A stretch of DNA of 64,000 nucleotides. It comes from Diphasiastrum complanatum (lineage: Eukaryota > Streptophyta > Lycopodiopsida > Lycopodiales > Lycopodiaceae). Below, in pieces: positions 43,876 to 52,210 of this stretch. The position numbers and the translations under genes are program-made. Position 1 is the first letter of the stretch. Every line of letters starts with the position of its first letter. The DNA is taken from assembly GCA_029204225.1 (NCBI GenBank), contig CM055099.1:61659753-61723752 (forward strand), read 5' to 3'. Below the pieces are notes generated by a model, which was given only the letters and a program-made list of their open reading frames with translations, was not told where the DNA came from and did no database searches.

Positions 43876-45530
43876 ATGGCACATTCACCTACCCCGAGTG
43901 AGACTATTTAGGAAACCTTAAGGGATCAGTTTCGTCGCATGGATGAGACCCTTTCTGGCCTCGTTCTTCGCTTAGATTCAGTTATGACCGGCTTTGCTAC
44001 TATGCAGTCACAGATTGATTCTTTACAGCCTCATGGTCCTGGTAAAGCTCCTATTTTTACTATATTTGGGACTCCCCCTCCATTTGGATTTCCATTTTCT
44101 TCTGCTAGTCATCCTGGTGGTGGACCGTTCATTCCATCTAACCCACCTCCTGGTTTCTTTCCTTGTTCCCCCCCTTCCTGAGCCACACTTTGCTCGAGAC
44201 TTTCGTGATAGGGTACAACTTGCTACCTATTCCGGTTCCTCTAACGGGAACTTATTAGAGAATTGGTTTGCTAAGCTTGACACATATTTTCAGATTTACC
44301 CTAAGACTGATCCTTAGAAGATCCAGTTGGCTGCTTTACATTTAGATGGACGTGCCACCACATGGTGGCGAGTTTATAGAGCTGATCCTGATCAGGAAGG
44401 GTTCCATGTATGGCATACTTTTCGCCATGACCTCCGCCATGCTATGATTGATCCTCAGTGGCTTGACTCCCAACGTGATACATTCCGTAGTCTCACTCAG
44501 ACCAGTGATCTTGCTTCTTATACAGATAAGTTTATGGAGCTTTCTTATCTTTTCACAGATCTACAGCCCACTGAGCTTATTTCTCGTTACATTGCTGGGC
44601 TTCGTGGTGCTTTACGTTATGATGTTTCTTCCTTCCGTCCTACCACACTTGTTGAGGCGATGTCTCTTGCCAAGTACTTTACAGCATAAGTACTCTGACA
44701 CCCTTCCTTCCCGCTTCTCCCGACCCCATCCTTTTGCTTCATCTTTTCCCGCTACGTCCACCCCTACACCGGCCCCTTCTGTTCCAGCTCTCTCCATTGC
44801 CCCTTCGCCTCCTCGTCCTCCGACTCCTCGACCTGCTATAGTCCGACGTTACACCTCTGCAAAGTTCGCTCATCTTCAGCAGAAGCGTCTTTGCTTTCGT
44901 TGTAAGAGTCCTGACCATCTTGCCCGTGATTGCCGCCAGCCTCTCCCTACTACTACTTCTGTTTTTTACCATGAGGGCACTACTCCAGATGATTCTGATA
45001 TCTACATTCATATTTCTGATGAGCCTGACTTATCCTCTGAGCCTTCCACTGATTTACTTCCTGCTATTTGCCATGTTCAACATGCCTATGCTACTTGGAC
45101 AGGGCGTCCTGGTCCTCGCTCCATTCGATTACGTGTACGTATTACAGGTCGTGAGTATATTGCTTTAGTTGATACTGGTAGCAGTCATTCTTTTATTAGC
45201 AGTTATATGACTAGTCGGATCCGTGCTTCACATGTTCCTGCTTCACAGCCTCTCACAGTTGAGGTTGCGAGTTCTCATTCTTTTCCTAGTTCTCAGATGT
45301 TTCAGCGTTTACCATACCGCATTGGAGATTTCTCTAGATAGACAGATATTTACATTATACCTATGGAGTGTTATGATCTTATCCTTGGTGTTGATTGGTT
45401 TGCATCTCTTGGAGCCGTTACATTGGACTTGACACAACAGACATTGACATTTGTACATGATGCAATTACACACTCACTTGTTGGCATTGATTCTCAGGGA
45501 GACTTCCAGTTGATTACTGGGAAGTAGTTT
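43876..45530 (+). pseudogene. Gypsy II gag and protease
   Basis: Starts at MAHSPTPSETI (43876) and carries stops that gypsy I lacks: TAG near 43909, TAG near 44317 and TAG near 45339, each where gypsy I has CAG or a sense codon. A one-base insertion near 44671 and a base difference in the Pro-rich linker shift the frame. Gag core (DFRDRVQLATYSGSS, TTWWRVYRADPDQEG), CCHC knuckle (CFRCKSPDHLARDC) and protease (ALVDTGSSHSFISS) are present. The region ends with GK and TAG near 45526, the stop shared with gypsy I. Confidence 0.88.
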
Positions 45531-48231
45531 ATTCGCAGCCTGCCGAAGGCTCATTGTGCTGCCGTATTATGCGTTCAGCGGGCAGTACCAGTTCCTCCAG
45601 TTTCTACACCAGCAGCTGTTCCTCAGGTGATTTCTGACTTATTACATCAGTATGTTTTTGTCTTTTCAGAACCTACGATGCTACCACCATTACGTGACGT
45701 GAACCATCATATTGACTTGCGTCCTGGTTCTGCTCCTCCTTCCCGTCCCCCTTATCGTATGTCTCGATCTGAGCGTGATGAGCTTGAGCTCCATATTACT
45801 GCCTTGTTAGATCATGGTCTCATTGTTCCTAGTCACAGCCCTTTTGGTGCTTCTGTTCTCCTTATTAATAAGAAAGATGGTACCAAACGCCTTTGTATTG
45901 ATTACCGCGCTTTAAATAAGTTGACTATTCGTAATCAGTACCCTATTCCACACATGGATGACCTCTTTGACCAACTCGGTACCTCTAAAACCTTTTCCAG
46001 GATAGACCTTCGTTCTGGATATTACCAAATCAGGATGCACCCTTCTGACGAACATAGAATTGCTTTCCGTACTCATCTTGGTTTACATGAATTTCGTGTG
46101 CTTCCTTTTGGTGATACTAATGGCCCTCCTACATTCCAGAATGTGATGAATAACGTCCTGCGTCCGCTTCTTGGTCATTGTGTCTTGGTTTATTTTGATG
46201 ATATTCTTATTTTTAGTCAGTCTCTTGCTAAGCATGTTGCCCATCTTTCCTCTGTCTTCCAGTTACTTGTACAACACCAGTTATTTGCTAAGTTGTCTAA
46301 ATGTTCTTTTGTTGTTTCTGAGATCGAGCTTCTTGGTTTTCTTATTTGTAATGGTCACATTCGTCTGGACCCTCATAAGGTTCAGGCCATCCAGGATTGG
46401 CCTATACCTACTGATATTCATCATGTTCGTATGTTTCTTGGGTTAGCCACTCACCTTCGTCGTCCAGTTCCTCTTTTTGCCACTATCGCAGCTCCTCTTC
46501 ATGCACTTTTGAAGAAGTCTAATACTTTTCTTTGGACTTCTGATTGTCAGACAACGTTTGATACTCTTCGTCGTGCTGTTGTTGATGCTGCCGTTATGTG
46601 TTTACCACAGTTTGATCAGAAGTTTCTTGTTGAGACTGATGCCAGTAATGTTGGTTTGGGTGCTTTACTTCGCCAGTCACAATGTATTATTGCTTATGAG
46701 TCGCGTCGTCTTCGCTCTTATGAGCAACGTTATTCTGTGCATGAGAAAGAGCTTCTTGCTATTATCTATGCTCTTAAGAAGTGGCGTCATTATCTGTATC
46801 GAGTCCCATTTGACATTATTACTGATCACCAGCCTGTTTTCTCAACGTGACCTTAGTGATCGTCAATTTCGTTGGTTGTAGTTTTTACAGTCTTTTAATT
46901 TCTCCATATTGTATCGTCCTGGTCGTGCTAACACTGCTGCTGATGCATTATCTCGTCTTCCAGCTTTGTTAAATACACTCGTTTCTACTATTCCTCCATG
47001 GTTTGATGTCCTACCTGCAGCATACCTTACATGTTCTGATTTTCGTGATGTTTATAGTTCTGTCCAACCTGTTTCGTCCAGTCCTCATCAGGTTTACTCC
47101 ATTATTGACAATCGTCTTTATCATTATGATTCTCTTTGTATCCCTAGTTCTTTGGGTATCCGTTCCCGGTTGTTGTCGGATGCTCATTCCTCTCCTGTTG
47201 GGGGTCACTTTGGTTTTCAAAAGTCTTATGCTCGTCTCAAAGACCATTTCTATTGGCCCTCTCTTTGATCTGAGCTTGTTGTACTTATTCGTACCTACCC
47301 TTTTTGTCTTCGTAATAAGTACTCCCGTGCTAAATCTGCTGGTTTGCTCCAGAGTTGGCCTATTCCTCATCACTAGTGGACTGATATATCTATGGACTTT
47401 ATCCTTGCCCTTTCCCATACCCAGCGTGGTCACGATTCATGTATGGTGGTAGTTGACAGGTTCTCGAAACAGACACATTTTATCCCAGTTCGCAGCACTA
47501 TCACAGCAGAGCAGTGTGCACGTTTGTTCCTATCAGAGATTTTTCGCCTGCATGGATTTCCTTGTACTATCCTTTCTGATCGAGATAGTAAGTTTACATC
47601 TATATTCTGGACAAAGCTTATGCGTATTTTGGATGTTCAGCTTTTTATGAGTTCTGCTTATCATTCTACTTCTGATGGGCAGTCTGAGGTCCTTAACAGG
47701 ATCCTTGAGGATTATTTATGCCATTTTGTTACTCCTTCAGGGAAGGATTGGGATCAGCATTTATGTTTAGCAGAGTATAGCTATAACAGGGCCATGCTTC
47801 TACTGAGAAGCTTGCACCACGTTATTATGGGCCTTATCGCATTGTGGGAGGTTCTTAGTCCAGTTACATATCGCTTACAACTTCCTACTTCCACATGCGC
47901 CTGTGATGTATTCCATGTCAGTTTATTACGTGCTGCTATTGAGGATGACGCTCCTTGTGATGCTGAGTTTCCTACTGCTCTAGAGTTATTTCCATTTTTA
48001 CCTGCTGCTATATTACAGGTCCGTCTATACCATAGTCGACGCCGTCGGCAGATTCAATTTTTGGTCCAGTGGAATGGTCGTCCTATTGAGGAGGCCACAT
48101 GGGAGCCTATTGATGTCTTTTATCCTACACCATTACTTGCGGATCAGGCTCGTGCTCTTGCTGCACTTGTTGATTCCTCTACATCAGATGTTTCTCTAGC
48201 TGTTGATGCACCAGGGCTTGCTGCTACTTGA
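45531..48231 (+). pseudogene. Gypsy II pol: RT, RNase H, truncated integrase, chromodomain-like tail
   Basis: RT and RNase H share one 407-codon frame (45627-46850) with KRLCIDYRALNK, FGDTNGPPTF, YFDDIL and FLVETDASNVGLGALL. It ends where about 11 bases, present in gypsy I, are lost just after DHQ in RNase H. The H2C2 module (VGGHFGFQKSYARLKDHFYW) is intact to a stop near 47268. The integrase core (47392 onward) has [25 protein letters not shown] and SEVLNRILEDYL. After AEYSYN about 270 bases are missing, and the frame continues to the chromodomain-like FLVQWNGRPIEEATWEP and a stop at 48231. This copy is useful as the comparison that shows which stops in gypsy I are private. Confidence 0.88.
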
Positions 48232-48276
48232 TCCAGTTATCTTTTCGACAGTTGGGTCTTTTTTTGTGTCGGGGAG

Positions 48277-48725
48277 AGTTATGGACTCGGCTCATTACAT
48301 TCGCCTCGTCCATTTACATTTACAGTTACTTTACTTTATGCATACACAGGCCTTGGGCCCTTTTTTATTCATTAGTGACATTCAGACTATATGGTTGGCC
48401 TTTGGCCTTATTATTCATTAGTAGGCCATTTGGACATATTACTGGAGAGTGGGGACCTTCTTGGAGGGCGCACTATTATCCCTCCTAGTTGGGCCCTAGC
48501 CACTGAAAGCTTCCTTTTAGGGCTTCCTCTTGGCTATAAGTAGGGAAACTGTGTCATTTGTCATTCAACTGATTATATTGATCTCTCTCTTTAGCCTCCT
48601 TAATCTCTCTCTTTCCTGCTTTCTAGGGTTAAGTCTTGCTTATGTGCTGCTTTCATAGCTTAAGTCTTGCTTATGTGATGCTTTCATAGCTTAGCTCTAG
48701 ATCAGTTGTGGCCTTATTTGTAATT
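48277..48725 (+). repeat. 3' LTR of gypsy II
   Basis: 449 bp; starts AGTTATGG after the purine stretch GTCGGGGAG. Its last bases have decayed to TTTGTAATT. Confidence 0.9.
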
Positions 48726-48757
48726 GCCTACCTACTAGACCACACCCACAACCATAG

Positions 48758-48886
48758 TTTTTACACTTGGTGTGTATAGTCAGCTAGGACCTCTCCCATT
48801 CCGGTGGGGTGCTCTACCATTGAGCTACCCATCCATTTGTGTTCCTAGAGTGTTGTGCAAGGGCTATAGCCTTGCACTTTCTAACA
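48758..48886 (-). repeat. TRIM LTR copy D
   Basis: About 129 bp; the A-box is kept, the B-box is degraded. A small deletion has removed the PBS and the LTR end. The internal-domain remainder (48726-48757) continues the sequence interrupted at 42120, which shows that gypsy II inserted into the TRIM. Confidence 0.85.
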
Positions 48887-48960
48887 TTCATCAAGCAAAG
48901 AGAATTGTATACAAATCAAGCTAAATTTGAGGACTATGAAAAATTGTCAAAAAAATTGAC
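48887..48960 (+). other. Short unassigned spacer
   Basis: Between TRIM copy D and the LINE. The frame RELYTNQAKFEDYEK faintly resembles the gypsy RT segment [11 protein letters not shown], but this is too short to claim. Confidence 0.3.
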
Positions 48961-50583
48961 AAATCCTACTCCTACGGTGCTCCTCTCATTTCATCATTTC
49001 TCTGAGCAACTGCCTTCTCTTGGTTTGTCTATTCAACCTCGCAAGTGTTCAGTGTGGTCTCCAACAGGTCTACCCCCGGACTTTGTTCCTCCTCAAGGTC
49101 TCCTTGCTCCTTCGGATGGCATTCGCATTCTGGGTGTTCCTTTTGGGTCTGCTTCCTTCAGCTCTACTTTTCTTGGTGAGGCTCTCCAGGAGGATGTTGC
49201 TCATTCAGATCTGCTTCCCTGGTTGGGCAACAATCAGGTCACGTTTGCATCTTGATGTCTTGCTTTATCCAGCGTCCTTCTTATCTGCTGCGGACTTTCC
49301 TCCCTACTTAGGACTTTTTGCATCTTCTCTCTTCCTTTGACAGCTCTATTATGGATTTTTTTGGCTGCCTTTTGGGCCCAGGTTTTTTGGATGGTGTGGA
49401 GACCCTTTCAACCAGGCTCGATTACGCATTTCTTGTGGAGGTGTGGGTTTTCTCTCTACGGTTTCTTCTGCACATGCAGCTTTTCTTGGGAGCTGGGCTC
49501 TTGTCGCCCCTACTTTGTCTTCTTTGTTCCTCTCTGGATTTCGCCCTCTCTTGGCGGATTGCATTGCTCATGTGGATAGCGGTTCTCTGCCTTTCCAACA
49601 CCTCCTCATCGCTGCGCGAGAGCTCCTCCCCCTCTCTGCCCAAGCTTGTCTTCATCCTTTTGAGCAACTCCCCATTTTCAGCTCAGATCACCTGCAAGAG
49701 ACCCTCTTGGAGCGCGTGCACAAGCAAACCCTTTTCAGCATGCTCTCTAAGGCTCCTTCGACGTTTCATCGAGCTTGGCTTCTTTCTTGTGCGGGTCCTG
49801 GTGCGAGGGCTTAGCTGTCAGCTCGGCCTATTATTCCTTCCTTTTGCTTGTCTTCGGCCATCTTCGCCACTGCTCTTCATCTTCGCTTGGAGCTATCTCA
49901 TCCTTCGGTCTTGGGTCTCTCCAGGTTTGTTTGTGGTCACCCTATTGATGCTCTTGCTATCCACCTCCTTCGTTGTCCTTCTGGAAGTGAGCGCACAACT
50001 ACGCATGATGTTGTCAAAGATGCAGCAGCCGCTATAGCCAGAGATGGAGGATTCCATGTCCTCAGAGAGCACTCTTGTGTCCTTCCTTCTTCCGCATCCC
50101 ACTCTTCGCGCAGGTGTGTTGACATTGTCCTCTCTCGGGATGGGCTTCGTACTTTGGCAGATGATGATGTTGCTGATCCCATGCATGGTGACCTATTGCC
50201 TTGCTCTGCCTTCACACCAAGAGAAGCGGCAGGCGTGGCAGCACAAGAGAAGGAAAAAAACTACTCCGACAGGCACCCCACTGATGCTTAATTCCCCTGA
50301 CAATTGAGACTTATGGCACCTTGCATCGACGCTTTGAGGATTTTCTTCGCATGTGTTCTCATCAGGCGGCAGAGCGTCAAGGTATTCCTGGTTCTATTCT
50401 CGTGGCTTCTGTCAAACAACGTATTTCCATTGCCTTGCAACGTGCTCAGGCCCTATCAATTCTGCAACGGGCGACGGTGGCTGGATCTGCTACATCTCAT
50501 CTCCCTTCATTAGCCGACTCCCCACTTCTTCACTTTTCTGATTTGCTGCAGTCATTTGGCAGACTCCCACTGACATCATCATA
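48961..50583 (+). pseudogene. LINE RT C-terminus and endonuclease-like domain
   Basis: The readable frames are 48961-49255 (RT thumb-like), 49443-49814 (alpha-helical linker), 49848-50291 (Cys/His cluster and nuclease-like block) and 50321-50584 (C-terminal HFSDLLQSFGRLP). Stops separate them at about 49255, 49815 and 50291. The RT fingers and palm with the YxDD box are missing, as in 5'-truncated LINE copies. In intact elements this protein nicks the target and reverse-transcribes its own RNA there. I see no APE-type endonuclease because the 5' part is absent. Confidence 0.65.
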
Positions 50584-50741
50584 GTTTATGCACTTTTAAT
50601 TTTAATGCCAAGATCTGGATTAATCTTAACTTTACTGCAAGCTTCGCTCTTGTTTGAGCTTACTTTTGTTTAAACCTCCCCTTCGGGGTGTATATATCTT
50701 TTTCATCAATGTACCTACTACTTTTTCCTATGAATAAATGC
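48961..50741 (+). mobile_element. LINE 3' part (5'-truncated)
   Basis: Coding remnants in three frames. The first resembles the RT thumb region of non-LTR elements (GLSIQPRKCSVWSPTGLP, DGIRILGVPFGS). Next comes a long helical region (49443-49814: QTLFSMLSKAPSTFHRAWLL). Then there is a Cys/His cluster (CGHPIDALAIHLLRC, near 49932) followed by VDIVLSRDGLRTLADDDVADP and the end segment ERQGIPGSILVASVKQRIS. A Cys/His cluster followed by a D...D nuclease-like block is typical of LINEs with a restriction-like endonuclease; that assignment is inference. The 3' UTR ends GAATAAATGCACCAGGGTA. An inverted second copy of the 3' end lies at 51263-52041. Confidence 0.75.
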
Positions 50742-51262
50742 ACCAGGGTACTTATATGTAAATTAGTACATACGTGGATCCCACATGTGATCCATGTTTC
50801 CACGTGTGTAGGCTATTCTATTAGGTTACATATCATTCATATGGTTAGTTAGGTTTGTTTGGTCATAATTTCATATTATATTATATTATATTATATTATA
50901 ACCCAACGGGGTTGTCTTAGTTGGTTAGCTTGACATCCAAAGTTTCTTTGGTCTCAGGTTCGAGCCTCCCCTTGGAAACCAAGAAGCATAATTCCATATT
51001 ATAGGACCAAACTATTCCTTGAATCGTGGAGGTGGATAACCAACCTACCCACCAACTTGGCAAAACTCTAGGGTTAGGTAAGATTGACAAATTAGGGCAA
51101 AAATGGTAAAATCATATTCCTTATTACATGCTGGATTTTCACCTAACTTGAGGTGGGGAAGAGCTTATTGTACATACAATCCATCATTCCATAGTGAGGG
51201 GCTAGAATTTTTGGAGCATATTGGCAATCTTGAGTATTCTACATATTTGTCTTGAAGAAATA
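50742..51262. other. Spacer between the two LINE ends
   Basis: AT-rich spacer holding the SINE-like insertion (50901-50986) and an (ATATT)n run at about 50875-50900. No gene. Confidence 0.5.
50901..50986 (+). mobile_element. tRNA-derived SINE-like insertion
   Basis: An 86-bp tRNA-like block beginning ACCCAACGGGG, with an A-box-like TTAGTTGGTTAG, an anticodon-stem-like hairpin CCAAAG-TTT-CTTTGG and a B-box GGTTCGAGCC. Near-identical 17-bp direct repeats flank it: CATAATTTCATATTATA (50864-50880) and CATAATTCCATATTATA (50987-51003). A short (TTATA)n expansion lies between the left repeat and the block. The long direct repeats indicate LINE-type retroposition. It is not a working tRNA gene: the acceptor stem does not close properly. 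Confidence 0.65.
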
Positions 51263-52041
51263 CCCTGGTGCATTTATTCATATAAAAAACTATTAGGTAC
51301 ATTGATGAAAAAAATATATACACCCCAAAGAAAAAGTTTAAGCAAAAGTAAGCTCAAACAAGAGTGAAGCTTGCAATAAAGCTAAGATTAATCCAAATCC
51401 TGGCATTCAAAATAAAAGTGCATAAACTATGATGATGTCAGTGGGAGTCTGCCAACTGACTGATTGTAGCAGATCAGAAAAGTGAGGAGGTGGCGAATCT
51501 ACTAATGAAGGGAGATGAGATGTAGCAAACCCAGCCACCGTCGCCCGTTGCAGGATTGATAGGGCCTTGACACGTTGCAGGGCAATGGAAATACGTTGTT
51601 TGAAAGAAGCCATGAGAATAGAACCAGGAACACCTTGCCGCTCTACCGCCTGATGAGAGTACATGCGAAGAAAATCCTAAAAGCGTCAATGCAAAGTGCC
51701 ATAAGTCTCAATTGCCAAAGGAAGAAGAGCATCAATAGGGTGCCTGTCGGAGTAGTTTTTTTCCTTCTCTTGTGCTGCCACGCTTGTCACTTCTCATGGT
51801 GTGAAGGCAAAGCGAGGCAGTAAGTCACCATGCGTGCGATCAACAACAACAACATCTGCCAAAGTACGAAACCCATCCTGAGAGAGGACAATGTCAACAT
51901 GCCTACGGAAAGAGTGGGATGCAGTAGAAGGAAAGACATGCGACTGCTCTCCAAGGACATGGAATCCTCCATCTCTAGCTATAGCGGCCGCTACATCTCT
52001 GACAACATCATGCGTAGCTATGCGATCACTCCCAGTAGGAA
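51263..52041 (-). mobile_element. Second LINE 3' end, inverted
   Basis: Minus-strand copy of the same LINE family: the frame 51664-51407 (ERQGVPGSILMASFKQRIS, SILQRATVAGFATSHLP) and the 51972-51787 region match the 50044-50584 region of the first copy. Both copies end in GAATAAATGCACCAGGGTA, so they lie tail to tail. Several frameshifts. The 5' boundary is near 52041, where the old chromovirus relic resumes. Confidence 0.8.
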
Positions 52042-52210
52042 ATACCTAGTAATTCAAAAGACTTATAAAAACAACAGTTCTTTTGGCCTAAAATAAGGGT
52101 GGCCCTCTAGTATGTTACTAGTTGCTAGAATTGTCAAGTGAATAAGGCAAAGGACATAAAAGTTGGTAGTCTATTGTAGGCCTTAAAAATCCCAACCGGC
52201 AGATGGAAGC
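52030..52210 (+). pseudogene. Continuation of old chromovirus relic: integrase zinc module
   Basis: In plus-strand frames this reads IQKTYKNNSSFGL and then CQVNKAKDIKVGSLL and LKIPTGRWKPI. These correspond in order to [30 protein letters not shown] and [11 protein letters not shown] of the young chromovirus integrase. It follows, after only a few missing residues, on the HQILYK end of the relic at 41500. The two pieces are therefore one relic split by everything between 41501 and about 52030. Stops are present. Confidence 0.75.

Larger units (their letters stand above)
42121..48725 (+). mobile_element. Ty3/gypsy chromovirus II, same family as gypsy I
   Basis: LTRs at 42121-42564 and 48277-48725, PBS 42565-42576, gag, protease, RT, RNase H, integrase and chromodomain-like tail, all closely matching gypsy I. 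A 650-bp solo LTR lies in its leader. About 270 bases of integrase (those at about 16890-17155 in gypsy I) are deleted at 47789. A clear 5-bp target duplication was not found: the flanks are ACCTG and GCCTA, and the 3' LTR end is mutated to TAATT. It sits inside the TRIM internal domain. Confidence 0.9.
41501..48886 (-). mobile_element. Tandem TRIM array with tRNA-like LTRs (split by gypsy II)
   Basis: On the minus strand, four short LTRs (about 130-154 bp, TGTTAGAAAGTGTC...TTCACA) alternate with about 73-bp internal domains. Each internal domain starts with a PBS (TGGTATCAGATCC in the best copy) and ends with a purine tract (GAGGGGGAG). That is the complete signature of a terminal-repeat retrotransposon in miniature, here as an LTR-int-LTR-int-LTR-int-LTR tandem. 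The third internal domain is interrupted by gypsy II (42121-48725). Each LTR contains a tRNA-like block with an A-box (TAGCTCAATGGTAGAGC) and, in the better copies, a B-box (GGTTCAATCCC). There is no coding capacity. Confidence 0.85.

Noticed and set aside
50875-50900. (ATATT)n run as an LTR or terminator
   Set aside because: It is a short simple repeat grown from the left target copy of the SINE.
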